Shown here: piece after piece, positions 16,950-25,988 of the stretch
How the letters are laid out: each line of letters starts with the position of its first letter
Numbering within the stretch: the stretch's first letter is position 1
Assembly: GCA_025057615.1 (NCBI GenBank)
Contig: JANXBF010000011.1
Span: 1-39,321, forward strand
Reading direction: 5' to 3'
Origin: Candidatus Calescibacterium sp.
Lineage (GTDB): Bacteria > DRYD01
Length of the DNA: 39,321 bases
Position numbers and translations under genes: made by a program
The notes under the pieces: generated by a model
Databases searched by the model: none
Told to the model about the DNA's origin: nothing
Seen by the model: the letters and a program-made list of their open reading frames with translations, nothing else

Positions 16950-18721
16950 TCTTCACCTATTGATAGTACTTGCCAAAAAGCTTCCTGAGGAATAGAAACC
17001 TTTCCAATTGTTTTCATCCTCTTTTTACCTTCTTTCTGTTTCTCAAGCAGTTTTCTTTTCCTTGTTACATCTCCACCATAGCATTTAGCAAGAACGTCTT
17101 TTTTAAACGGTTTAACAGCTTCACTTGCTATTACTTTACCTCCTATAGCAGCCTGAATTTTATACTCAAAAAGCTGTTTACCTATTGTTTCCCTTAGCTT
17201 TTGAACTATCTTTCGTGAAGCATAGTAAGCTTTCTGACGATGAATTATAAAAGATAAAGCATCAACTTTTACATTATGAACCAGTATGTCAACTTTAACT
17301 AGATCTGATTGCCTGTAATCAAGAAACTCGTAATCAAAACTAGCAAAACCCTTTGTATAGGACTTCAATTTATCAAAAAAATCAACAATTATTTCTGACA
17401 AAGGAGCCTCAATATCAATTATTAACAGATTACCAACTTTCTCTATATGCACTATCTCTCCCCTTTTATCCTGAACCAGTTTCATCACTTCACTCAAAAA
17501 TTCATGAGGTATTATTATTTTACCCTTTATGTAAGGCTCTAAAATCTTGTCTATTTTTTTATTATCAGGCCATAAAGACGGAGAATCTATTTCCAACTCT
17601 TTTGAATCAAAAACAATCTTATACTTAACAGTAGGGGTAGTGGAAATAATTGTTATACCAAAATGTCTTTCCAATCTTTCCTGAACAATTTGCATGTGTA
17701 ATAATCCCAAAAACCCACATCTAAATCCATAACCCAAAGCCATTGATTTTTCTTTTTCAAAAAATAAAGCAGAGTCATTAAGCTTAAGTTTCAAAATAGC
17801 ATCCTCAAGCTTGGAATACTCATCACCATCAGCAGGGTAAAACCCACAAAAAACCATTGGCTTGGGCTCACGAAACCCACTAATAGGCTGAACGTCAGAA
17901 TCCGCCACAGTATCCCCAACCCTTGTTTCAGTCAAATCTTTTATACTGGCACAGAAATATCCCACTTCACCAGCAGACAGAACGCCAACCTCTTTATAGA
18001 AAGGTTTGAAAACTCCAACTTCTTCAACCTCAAAAACTCTACCAGTCGAAAGAAACTTTACTTTATCTCCTTTTTTTATTTTCCCATCAAACACCCTTAT
18101 GTATACTATTACACCCTTATAAGAACTATAAACTGCATCAAAAACAAGAGCCCTAAAAGGATAGTTAATATTCCCAGTAGGACAAGGAATATCACTTATT
18201 ATTCTATCCAAAACCTTTTCAACATTATAACCCGTTTTGGCACTTATTTTCTCAAACTCTTCAAATGGTATAAACAAAATATCCTCAACCTGTTTCCTTA
18301 GAAATTCTTCATTGTAATTCTGTAAATCAACTTTGTTGAAAACTGGAACTATTTTTAAATTCAGGTTCACGGCTTGCAGATAATTCGCCAGTGTCTGAGC
18401 TTGAACACCCTGTGTTACATCAACCAATAAAACAGCACCCTCACAAGACCTTAAAGCTCTTGAAACTTCATAAGAAAAGTCAACATGTCCAGGAGTATCT
18501 ATAAGATTCAAAACATAACCCTTATATTCCAATCTGACAGGATGAGATTTTATTGTTATTCCTTTCTCACGTTCCAGGTCCATCTGATCCAAAAACTGTT
18601 CTTGAATCTTTTCCTTATTCACAGTATTAGTAATCTCTAAAAATCTATCTGCTAAAGTAGATTTACCATGATCTATGTGAGCTATTATAGAAAAGTTCCT
18701 TATTCTATCCAGATTCACCAT
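16946..18721 (-). CDS. lepA: Elongation factor 4 (LepA), GTPase
   Basis: 591 aa, standard length (about 600). The G1 motif AHIDHGKST (14-22), the G3 motif DTPGH, NKVD (G4) and the EF-4-specific C-terminal domain ending ..KGKKRMKTIGKVSIPQ-like are all present. EF-4 is a ribosomal GTPase related to EF-G that aids back-translocation or ribosome assembly under stress. The start MVNLDRIRNFSIIAHI is typical. The gene follows ccdA by 34 bp and overlaps the TPR gene by 4 nt. Nothing unusual was seen. Confidence 0.97.
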   Translation of the reverse strand: MVNLDRIRNFSIIAHIDHGKSTLADRFLEITNTVNKEKIQEQFLDQMDLEREKGITIKSHPVRLEYKGYVLNLIDTPGHVDFSYEVSRALRSCEGAVLLVDVTQGVQAQTLANYLQAVNLNLKIVPVFNKVDLQNYNEEFLRKQVEDILFIPFEEFEKISAKTGYNVEKVLDRIISDIPCPTGNINYPFRALVFDAVYSSYKGVIVYIRVFDGKIKKGDKVKFLSTGRVFEVEEVGVFKPFYKEVGVLSAGEVGYFCASIKDLTETRVGDTVADSDVQPISGFREPKPMVFCGFYPADGDEYSKLEDAILKLKLNDSALFFEKEKSMALGYGFRCGFLGLLHMQIVQERLERHFGITIISTTPTVKYKIVFDSKELEIDSPSLWPDNKKIDKILEPYIKGKIIIPHEFLSEVMKLVQDKRGEIVHIEKVGNLLIIDIEAPLSEIIVDFFDKLKSYTKGFASFDYEFLDYRQSDLVKVDILVHNVKVDALSFIIHRQKAYYASRKIVQKLRETIGKQLFEYKIQAAIGGKVIASEAVKPFKKDVLAKCYGGDVTRKRKLLEKQKEGKKRMKTIGKVSIPQEAFWQVLSIGEE

Positions 18722-18755
18722 ATTAAATTCTTCTACAAAATATCAAAATATCTTG

Positions 18756-19502
18756 CTATTTCTTCGAAACACCTATCCCTGTAAGGTAAAAAAGATAAGG
18801 AATAACCAGAGGTAAAGTACATGGAGAAAGAAAAAGAAATATACCTGCAATAAAAGAAATAAATACTGTAAATAAAGAAAAATTGGTTATTTGATAATTG
18901 AATTCCTCGAGAAAATTAGCACCTATTCCCAAAGAAAGAATCAAATTGGTCTTGGAAAGCATAATGATAATACCCAAAATTATAAAAACTATCCCCATTA
19001 CTCTCTCCATAAAAATAGAAAATTTTGAGAGCTTTCCAATAACATTTCCAAATATAACAACAATAAATGAAGTTATAATAAAACCACTCATTAAACCAAT
19101 TGTCATGAATAAAAGCATGATAATAGCAGATAACATATTTTGTTGATTAGAAAGTAAGGATAATATACCCAACATAACAGGTCCAACACAGGGAGCCCAA
19201 CCACTAGAAAAACTCAATCCCACAAATATAGAACCCAAAAAAATAGTTATTAAATTACTCGTTGACACCGAACTTACATTATAATTAAAAATTTTGAAAT
19301 ACCTATTCAAAAAAGGAATCTTTAAAACATCCAATAGAATCAAACCCACAAGAACAAGTATAGCACCACCAACGATAGAAATAAATGCCTTTAAAGATTG
19401 GATGGAAGAAATCCCTATAAAAGGAATTGAAATTAAGAAAAACATTATACCAAAACCCAAAGAAAAACCCATCGAAGCAAAGAAAATCCTTAACTTACTC
19501 AT
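18756..19502 (-). CDS. ccdA: CcdA-like thiol-disulfide transporter, apparently circularly permuted
   Basis: 248 aa with six membrane segments. CcdA/DsbD-beta proteins normally begin with a segment holding SPCxLPL..P and carry a second PC motif in segment 4. Here the chain starts at what is normally segment 2 (ASMGFSLGFG), reaches SGWAPCVGP at 101-108 (Cys105), and ends with the segment usually found first, FLSPCTLPLVIPYL (Cys228), followed by YLTGIGVSKK and a stop. The two redox cysteines are thus kept but their order is reversed. Both termini carry basic residues and would face the cytoplasm, which is compatible with moving one segment in a six-segment protein. It should pass electrons from cytoplasmic thioredoxin to periplasmic partners; no partner gene is adjacent. 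The start overlaps the recJ stop by 8 nt. Confidence 0.85.
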   Translation of the reverse strand: MSKLRIFFASMGFSLGFGIMFFLISIPFIGISSIQSLKAFISIVGGAILVLVGLILLDVLKIPFLNRYFKIFNYNVSSVSTSNLITIFLGSIFVGLSFSSGWAPCVGPVMLGILSLLSNQQNMLSAIIMLLFMTIGLMSGFIITSFIVVIFGNVIGKLSKFSIFMERVMGIVFIILGIIIMLSKTNLILSLGIGANFLEEFNYQITNFSLFTVFISFIAGIFLFLSPCTLPLVIPYLFYLTGIGVSKK

Positions 19503-21453
19503 ACCGTATATTTATAAATATTATTCCCTTATTGAGTTTCTGTAACCTTTCTTTAAAATCTAAAAAATAATTCACAAAATCAATACAAAATACTATCACT
19601 CCCCTTAAAACATTTTCGTTAGTCATAAAAACACTCTCAGGAAGATTAGTTAATAAATTCATGAACTCATTAATATCCTCTTCAAAAATCACAAAATGAC
19701 TTTTAGATAATATCTTTTTTAGAAAAGAATACCTATCTGGCTTACAAACAATGAGAAAATCAACATAGGAATCAAAAAGCAGCTTAAGGGACTCAATACT
19801 CTTGATATTAGCAATCACAAAATGAAAATCTTTATAAAAATTTCTTTCATAAAATAATATCTTTTCTCCTACTATCAGGTGTTTATCTTTATTATTCTGC
19901 ATTAGAATCTCAAAGAAAACCGAATTATTTAGAAATTTTTCCAACTTAACATAAACTGAGCCATCCTTAACAGTCTCTCCTTTAAAAAAAACTTTCCGGC
20001 TATAAACACCGAAATGACTTGGATTAAAATTGACAAGCTTTAAAATAGGCTTTTCATTTTTCTCACCAAAGGGTTCCATTATATCAACAATACTATTAAT
20101 ATATTTCACAAATTTATCAAAAAAGAAAGGTGTTAACTCCAAATCCACATTATATGAGTAATTTTTATGTATTAAAAGGTTCATATTTCTTTTGAATTCT
20201 TCAAAGTTTTCTGGCTTTATTTCAACACCTGCGGCTTTTCTATGACCCCCAAATTTAATGACAAGATCTTTTAAATTGCCTATAATTTCTGTAATATCAA
20301 GGGATTCAATTGGGTTTCTTACAGAACCTTTTAAGACATTATCGGACTTGACGAAAACCAAAGAAGGTTTCCTATACATACTTGATATTCTACCAGCAAC
20401 TATTCCTATAACACCCAATTCAAGCCCATCACCTTGTATATAATCGGGAATTATAACATTATTCTTATATAATTCTTTTTCTTCAATATTCTTCAGAACA
20501 GTATCAAGAACCCTTTTCTGAATTTCCTGTCGCTTTTTATTAATATTTTCTATCTCACTTAATTCTTTATCCAAACCATCTTCTAAAGAGTTGTAGGTTT
20601 GAACAATAGTTTTGTAAATTAAATTGAAACTAATATAAGGATTATCAATTCTCCCAGGAGCATTCAATCTCGGAATGATTATATATGAAAAATGAAAAGT
20701 ACTGTTGGGAACCATATCTCTACCATAAGCATTAACAAACAATTTTAGTATAGGATATGGAATAAATCCAGAAGATAATAAATTAAATAATTTTTTTACT
20801 AATTTCCTGTTGTCTTCCAATAAGGGAACCACGTCAGCAATAGTTGCCAAACCTGCTAAAAAAGTAAACAGTTTTTCCAAAACATGATTATTCTTTAGCC
20901 AGTTTAATAAAAATAAAGCTATCTTATATACTATTCCAGAAGCACATAAATATCCATAACCCAAATCAAAAAAATGTGGATGAATTACAACATCGGCTCC
21001 TAAAGATCCTCCATCAAATCTATGGTGATCAATCACAATTACTTTTAAACCCTCCTTCTTCAGTAAACCTATCTCATAATGAGAAGATATCCCATTATCC
21101 ACAGTTATCAGAGTATCTACTTTGTTTTTATATTTATCCATTATAAAATTTACGGTATTTTTATTTAATCCATAACCATGTCTAAACCTATTGGGAATGA
21201 AAACAGAAACTCTTTTTTTATCTTTAAAAATCTCTCTCAAGATAAAACATAGAATAGATGAAGAGACAATCCCATCAACATCGTAGTCACCAACAATAAG
21301 AATAGATTGACTATTTTCCAATAATTTAAGAAAAGAAAAAAAATTGGGAACGCCTATATCATATTCACTATGCTGCCTTATATATTTTTGAATTTCTTCA
21401 GGTGTAAAATTTCTATTTTTAAGAATTTGTGTTACAAATAAAGTATCCCACAT
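19495..21453 (-). CDS. recJ: Single-stranded-DNA exonuclease RecJ
   Basis: 652 aa. It has the DHH phosphoesterase motifs DYDVDG (56-61), TVDNG (118-122) and DHH (142-144), and the DHHA1 motif GGHRKAAG (402-409), all needed for the two-metal 5'-3' exonuclease. An OB-fold follows, then a C-terminal extension of about 100 residues that is poorly conserved and resembles a degenerate helicase-like domain. RecJ works in RecF-pathway recombination, base excision and mismatch repair. It begins 6 bp after pilT and ends inside the ccdA start. Confidence 0.95.
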   Translation of the reverse strand: MWDTLFVTQILKNRNFTPEEIQKYIRQHSEYDIGVPNFFSFLKLLENSQSILIVGDYDVDGIVSSSILCFILREIFKDKKRVSVFIPNRFRHGYGLNKNTVNFIMDKYKNKVDTLITVDNGISSHYEIGLLKKEGLKVIVIDHHRFDGGSLGADVVIHPHFFDLGYGYLCASGIVYKIALFLLNWLKNNHVLEKLFTFLAGLATIADVVPLLEDNRKLVKKLFNLLSSGFIPYPILKLFVNAYGRDMVPNSTFHFSYIIIPRLNAPGRIDNPYISFNLIYKTIVQTYNSLEDGLDKELSEIENINKKRQEIQKRVLDTVLKNIEEKELYKNNVIIPDYIQGDGLELGVIGIVAGRISSMYRKPSLVFVKSDNVLKGSVRNPIESLDITEIIGNLKDLVIKFGGHRKAAGVEIKPENFEEFKRNMNLLIHKNYSYNVDLELTPFFFDKFVKYINSIVDIMEPFGEKNEKPILKLVNFNPSHFGVYSRKVFFKGETVKDGSVYVKLEKFLNNSVFFEILMQNNKDKHLIVGEKILFYERNFYKDFHFVIANIKSIESLKLLFDSYVDFLIVCKPDRYSFLKKILSKSHFVIFEEDINEFMNLLTNLPESVFMTNENVLRGVIVFCIDFVNYFLDFKERLQKLNKGIIFINIRYE

Positions 21454-21459
21454 TAAAAA

Positions 21460-22539
21460 TCATTTTCTTTTTGTTGAAGAAGTTATTAATCTCTCCAATT
21501 CCTCAGGGTTAAATGCAGAAAGCATAGCATATTCAAAAGATATCAATCCCTGTAAATACAAATCTCTCAGACTTTGATCAAATGATATCATTCCATCTTC
21601 GGAGCCTGATTGGATTGCATTGGGTAGCATGTGAGTTTTTCCTTCCCTTATCAGGTGCCTAACAGCAGGTGTTCCAGTCATAATCTCCAGGGCCAGGACT
21701 CTACCAGAACCCGTCGATTTGGGAATCAAATTCTGAAATATTACCCCCTCTATAATCATTGAAAGCTGAACCCTTACTTGATGTTGTTGGTGTGGAGGAA
21801 AGATGTCTATTACTCTATCAACTGCATTGGCACATCCTGTGGTATGTAGAGTTCCTAAAACTAAGTGTCCTGTTTCTGCTGCTGTAATAGCGATTTGAGT
21901 GGTTTCAAAATCACGAAGCTCACCAACTAGTATAACATCAGGGTCTTGTCTCAAAGCAGATCTCAAAGCATTTGCAAAACTGTGGGTATCAGTACCCAAT
22001 TCTCGCTGAGAAACTATAGCCAATTTATCCTTATGTAAAAATTCAATGGGATCCTCAATAGTTATTATATGACATTTTCTGTTGGCATTTATGTAATCTA
22101 TCATTGAAGCTAGAGTTGTTGATTTACCTGAACCTGTTGGACCGGTAACCAAAACCAATCCTCTTGGTCTCATAGCCAAATATTTGAAAATTTCAGGTAA
22201 ACCCAGTTCATCTATAGAAAAAGGCCTAGATGGAATTATCCGCACCGCCAAAGCCCAAGAGTTTCTTTGAAAATAAGCATTACATCTGAACCTGGCCAAA
22301 CCAGGAACAGAGTAAGCAAAATCTAACTCTCTCTCAGCAACCAACTTAGCTTTCTGTTGCTCAGTCAACATACTCTCTATTATTTTTCTTATAGCATTAG
22401 GAGGCAGAACCTGTGGAATTGCTGGCTCAAGCTCACCATCCACCCTCAACATTGGGGGTGAACCAGCTTTCAAATGCAAATCACTGGCGTTCTTCTCAAC
22501 CATCATTTTTAGTAACACATCAATAGGATTTTCACTCAT
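21460..22539 (-). CDS. pilT: Type IV pilus retraction ATPase PilT
   Basis: 359 aa, normal length. Walker A GPTGSGKST (133-141), the Asp box, Walker B DVILVGE (201-207), a His box GHLVLGTLHT, and the PilT-type C-terminal AVRHLIRE segment that separates retraction motors from PilB are present. It powers pilus retraction for twitching, adhesion or DNA uptake from the cytoplasmic side. No other pilus gene lies in the window. RBS GGGAGGGAATTAAAA precedes the ATG. It is the second gene of the long minus-strand chain, 23 bp after the zinc-ribbon gene. Confidence 0.94.
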   Translation of the reverse strand: MSENPIDVLLKMMVEKNASDLHLKAGSPPMLRVDGELEPAIPQVLPPNAIRKIIESMLTEQQKAKLVAERELDFAYSVPGLARFRCNAYFQRNSWALAVRIIPSRPFSIDELGLPEIFKYLAMRPRGLVLVTGPTGSGKSTTLASMIDYINANRKCHIITIEDPIEFLHKDKLAIVSQRELGTDTHSFANALRSALRQDPDVILVGELRDFETTQIAITAAETGHLVLGTLHTTGCANAVDRVIDIFPPHQQHQVRVQLSMIIEGVIFQNLIPKSTGSGRVLALEIMTGTPAVRHLIREGKTHMLPNAIQSGSEDGMISFDQSLRDLYLQGLISFEYAMLSAFNPEELERLITSSTKRK

Positions 22540-22562
22540 TTTTTAATTCCCTCCCCGTTATA

Positions 22563-24503
22563 TTAAATACTTAAAATCAATACATTTGAATTTGAACAAC
22601 CTAAATAAATTTTGTTGTTTAAAAACATTATGGTATATATATTGTCAAATGTATTCAACCTTATTTCTTGATAATTATTAAAATCTGTAGTTGAATAAAA
22701 ACCTCCACTATTTGAGCATATATAATAATGTTCACCAATTTTTTGTATGTCGTTAACTTCTAGATAAGATTTAGGTAAACTTAACTTGGTTAGATTTTTC
22801 AGATCAAATAAAAACATCACACCTGAACCCAAAAGAAAAATCTTGTCATCTACGAATTTTATTTTTTTCAACTGTTGAAAAGAATTGGTATTATATTCCT
22901 GAATTTTATTCAAATCCTTGTCAAATAATACTAAATTATTAGTTGCTCCCAAGAGATTATCTCCCAAAGCTTCTAAAAAATTAGTATTCAAGCTTTTTTC
23001 ATGAACAACTTTGAAATTCGAATCAAGAACATAAACCCTATTACTTGATAAAGCAAAAAATTTATCATTGATATTTACTAAATCTGATATGTCACTATAT
23101 CCGACTCTATAAAGATTTCTGAACTCAAAATTTAAACTGAGTTCCATTATATTTCCAGAAGATCCCATTATAAAAAGCCTTTCATCAATAACTTTAGCTT
23201 TTTTTATTCTGAAGTTCAATTCTTTTACTTTTATTTCCTGAAAACTATTTTCTTGGAAAACAAATATTTTATTTTCTGATAACAAATATAAATTACTATT
23301 GATAAAAAGGTAATAGTAGAGATTTTCGAAACCAGAAAGCTTAATTTTTTCGATAGTAAATTGTGGTTGAGATTGTGAAACACTCATTACCTTCTTTTCA
23401 GGTTCTTGTTTTGTCTTTTGAATCTCTTCTTTCTTAGTTTCTTGTGAAAACTTTGTTTCTTTCAAAATTTCTGATGTATTCTCAGATATATTCCCAGAAG
23501 CATAAGTTGGAGCTGTTGTTTTAGTGACATTCTTGGAATCTGAATCTACAGAATGCTTTACAGGTTCTATCACCTGTTTTTCTGTATCAGCTACACTCAA
23601 ATCCCCAGATGGTTTAACACCGGTCTGTTGAGGAGATTGAGTAGTAAATTTTTGCAAATCGATAGCACTTTCTTTCTTACTTATTGTCTCAAATTTTTCT
23701 ATTTCAGATGATATCCTTTCATTTATGGTATTTGATCTTATATCAATAAATTTAATAACATTTTGTAATGAAGTTTGAATATCTTCAATTTCTTTGTAAT
23801 TTCCGTATTTTTGGTATAGGTTTCTTATTTCCTGATTTATTATTCCAGCTTCCTTTAATTCTTCGCTAAACAATCCTTTAGCAACGAAGGATTTTATTTT
23901 GTTTATATCTCTTGCTTTTATGGCAAGTTCTATTTCTTTAACCTTATTTACTAGATTGTTTTTTAATTTTTCTACTCTTTGAGAAATATTTCTTATTTGT
24001 GTATAGAGTTCTGTAGTAGAATCCTGTTGGTATTTATCTTCCTGTTGAGAAGCCACAGAAGATAAATAAGATGGATTAATAGAATAGAGTTTTATAAGTT
24101 CTAATTCTCCAGAATCCAGAAATATGCCACATCCATTACTACATATATCAACCCAGATATTACTATCTTTAGAATAATTTATTAATGACAATTGTCTTTG
24201 ACAAAGTGGACAAATTCTTCTGCCTGTACCTTTTATGCTCTGTTTAGTTCTTGAGGGAAAAAATTTTGATATATCTTTTATATCTATTTCAAGCGATTTA
24301 ATTAACTCACCTCTATCAAACCATATTCCTTCACATTCTTGGCAGAAGTCTAATTGTAAATTTTCTTGTAATAATTCTCCTTTCATTCTTATCGATAGTT
24401 TTTTCATACTGTTTTGACAATTGGGACAGGTCAGATTATCTGGGCGTTTAATTGTGGAAATACCCAAATCTCTTAAAATATCGTTAAATATCTCTTTAAA
24501 CAT
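22563..24503 (-). CDS. Twin zinc-ribbon (zf-TFIIB-type) protein with C-terminal propeller-like region
   Basis: 646 aa from the ATG at 24503; GAGGTGG lies 6 nt upstream, whereas an ATG at 24518 would start ahead of that site. Two TFIIB-type zinc ribbons come first: CPNC...CQEC (Cys 26, 29, 54, 57) and CPLC...CSNGC (98, 101, 121, 125), each followed by an acidic (W/L)FDRGEL or FLDSGELE motif. A predicted coiled coil (about 165-270) and a low-complexity Ser/Thr/Glu linker (about 275-375) follow. The last 270 residues are repeating beta-strands with phrases like NKIFVFQEN and NNLVLFDKDLN, like a WD/kelch-style propeller. I do not recognise the whole architecture. It heads the operon before pilT; binding of nucleic acid or protein is possible. 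Confidence 0.65.
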   Translation of the reverse strand: MFKEIFNDILRDLGISTIKRPDNLTCPNCQNSMKKLSIRMKGELLQENLQLDFCQECEGIWFDRGELIKSLEIDIKDISKFFPSRTKQSIKGTGRRICPLCQRQLSLINYSKDSNIWVDICSNGCGIFLDSGELELIKLYSINPSYLSSVASQQEDKYQQDSTTELYTQIRNISQRVEKLKNNLVNKVKEIELAIKARDINKIKSFVAKGLFSEELKEAGIINQEIRNLYQKYGNYKEIEDIQTSLQNVIKFIDIRSNTINERISSEIEKFETISKKESAIDLQKFTTQSPQQTGVKPSGDLSVADTEKQVIEPVKHSVDSDSKNVTKTTAPTYASGNISENTSEILKETKFSQETKKEEIQKTKQEPEKKVMSVSQSQPQFTIEKIKLSGFENLYYYLFINSNLYLLSENKIFVFQENSFQEIKVKELNFRIKKAKVIDERLFIMGSSGNIMELSLNFEFRNLYRVGYSDISDLVNINDKFFALSSNRVYVLDSNFKVVHEKSLNTNFLEALGDNLLGATNNLVLFDKDLNKIQEYNTNSFQQLKKIKFVDDKIFLLGSGVMFLFDLKNLTKLSLPKSYLEVNDIQKIGEHYYICSNSGGFYSTTDFNNYQEIRLNTFDNIYTIMFLNNKIYLGCSNSNVLILSI

Positions 24504-24528
24504 TTCAAACCACCTCATTAGTTATTTT

Positions 24529-24557
24529 CTAATAAACTCAGGAAAAACCTCTTTCAA
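24529..24557 (-). promoter_or_regulatory. Candidate sigma-70-type promoter of the long minus-strand operon
   Basis: On the minus strand TTGAAA (24557-24552, five of six consensus bases) and TATTAG (24534-24529, four of six) are separated by exactly 17 nt. Transcription would start near 24521, giving a leader of about 18 nt with the GAGGTGG site before the ATG at 24503. This also supports that start over the ATG at 24518. Confidence 0.5.
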
Positions 24558-24617
24558 CCAATTACTATTCCAAAAGGACAAATACTTTGATTTATAGAAA
24601 TATAACATTACAGACTT

Positions 24618-25988
24618 ATGAAAGTTTTGTATAGCTTTGGTACGGATGGAATAAGAGAAAAGTATCCATTTCTAAATGATGTAATTGCTTATATCCTAGG
24701 GAAAAGCTTTGCCAAAATAGTAAACAATAATAATAAAGTTGTAATAGGATATGATACAAGGTTTAACAGCTATTCAATAGCTCTGTCTTTAGCCTCATCA
24801 TTGATTTCAGAAGGGTTTAAAGTAGAAATTTCATCTACTTACGTATCAACACCAACATTGGCGTTCATAACAAAACACAAGAAATGTTATGGATTCCAAA
24901 TAACTGCTTCACATAATCCTTTTTATTACAATGGAATTAAGATACTTTATAAAGGTCTCAAAATAGAAGATAATTTAGAAAAAAAAATAGAAACCACTCT
25001 AAATACAAGCCTCAACAGAATTCATGATGATTTCTCAAATTATTTAGAGTTATTTAAAACGCAATTCAAATCATATGGAAATCTCAAATTTTCAAATTTC
25101 ATAAGCGTTTACTCAAATAAGATTATAAACTACATAAGAAGTTATGTGGATACTTTGAAAAGCTGGGAAATAATAATCGACCTATCCAATGGTGCCCTAT
25201 CAAATTATGCTGGTAATATATACAAAAACCTAGGTGCAAAAGTTAATATTATAAACAATAAACCAGATGGATTCAATATAAACCACGAATGTGGAGCTAC
25301 AAATATAAATTTATTCAAAGAAAAATTTCTAACTTTATCAAAAAATTATAACAAATCTATAGGTTTCTCTTTTGATGGAGATGGAGACAGAGTTATCTGT
25401 ATTTATAAATCAAATAAAGAGACCATAATACTAGATGGAGACCTTATCTTATTGATAATATCCAAGTTCCTAAAGAATGTTTTAAAATATAATATTCAAA
25501 GTGTTGCTATTACACAAATGAGTTCACTAGGAATTGAAAAAGCCTTCAAAAAAGAAAACATAAAAGTCATACGAACAGAAGTTGGTGATAAATACATAAC
25601 CAGAGCAATATTGGAAGGTAAAGCTGATTTAGGAGCAGAACAATCGGGACATATAGTCATACCTCCTTTTCTTTATACCGGTGATGGAATACTATCCTCT
25701 CTATTCTTATTGGCTTCTATAAATTTCATTGATCCATTCAAAGTAGTACAAGAAATAGAAAAATATGAACAAAAATTAATTAATATCCCAGTAATTAATA
25801 AAAAAGAATTCATCAATAAAAATCAGAAACTGTTTGATAAAATATCAAAAAATTATAAAGATGTCAGATTATATGTTAGACCATCAGGAACAGAAGATAT
25901 AGTGAGAATATTGATAGAGTCAAAAGAAATCCAACTTATCAAAGAAATAGAGAGCATTATAAATAAAGAGGTGGTTATCAATGTTTGA
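24618..25988 (+). CDS. glmM: Phosphoglucosamine mutase
   Basis: 456 aa. The active-site serine is in TASHNP (Ser98), the metal loop is DGDGDR (253-258), the sugar-binding loop is AEQSGH (340-345), and the phosphate-binding loop is RPSGTED (421-427). EQSGH favours GlmM over phosphomannomutase, but related hexose mutases cannot be excluded. It converts glucosamine-6-phosphate to glucosamine-1-phosphate, toward UDP-GlcNAc for peptidoglycan and possibly for the polysaccharide module. No Shine-Dalgarno sequence precedes the ATG; a TATAAC at 24601-24606 could place the transcript start just before it, so the mRNA may be almost leaderless. First gene of the plus-strand operon; it overlaps ffh by 8 nt. 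Confidence 0.88.
   Translation: MKVLYSFGTDGIREKYPFLNDVIAYILGKSFAKIVNNNNKVVIGYDTRFNSYSIALSLASSLISEGFKVEISSTYVSTPTLAFITKHKKCYGFQITASHNPFYYNGIKILYKGLKIEDNLEKKIETTLNTSLNRIHDDFSNYLELFKTQFKSYGNLKFSNFISVYSNKIINYIRSYVDTLKSWEIIIDLSNGALSNYAGNIYKNLGAKVNIINNKPDGFNINHECGATNINLFKEKFLTLSKNYNKSIGFSFDGDGDRVICIYKSNKETIILDGDLILLIISKFLKNVLKYNIQSVAITQMSSLGIEKAFKKENIKVIRTEVGDKYITRAILEGKADLGAEQSGHIVIPPFLYTGDGILSSLFLLASINFIDPFKVVQEIEKYEQKLINIPVINKKEFINKNQKLFDKISKNYKDVRLYVRPSGTEDIVRILIESKEIQLIKEIESIINKEVVINV

Noticed and set aside
18756-19502. CcdA permutation caused by a frameshift or wrong gene ends
   Set aside because: The frame is intact, the stop follows the SPC segment directly, the start overlaps recJ in the usual ATGAGTAA manner, and no second SPC or PC segment lies in the flanks.
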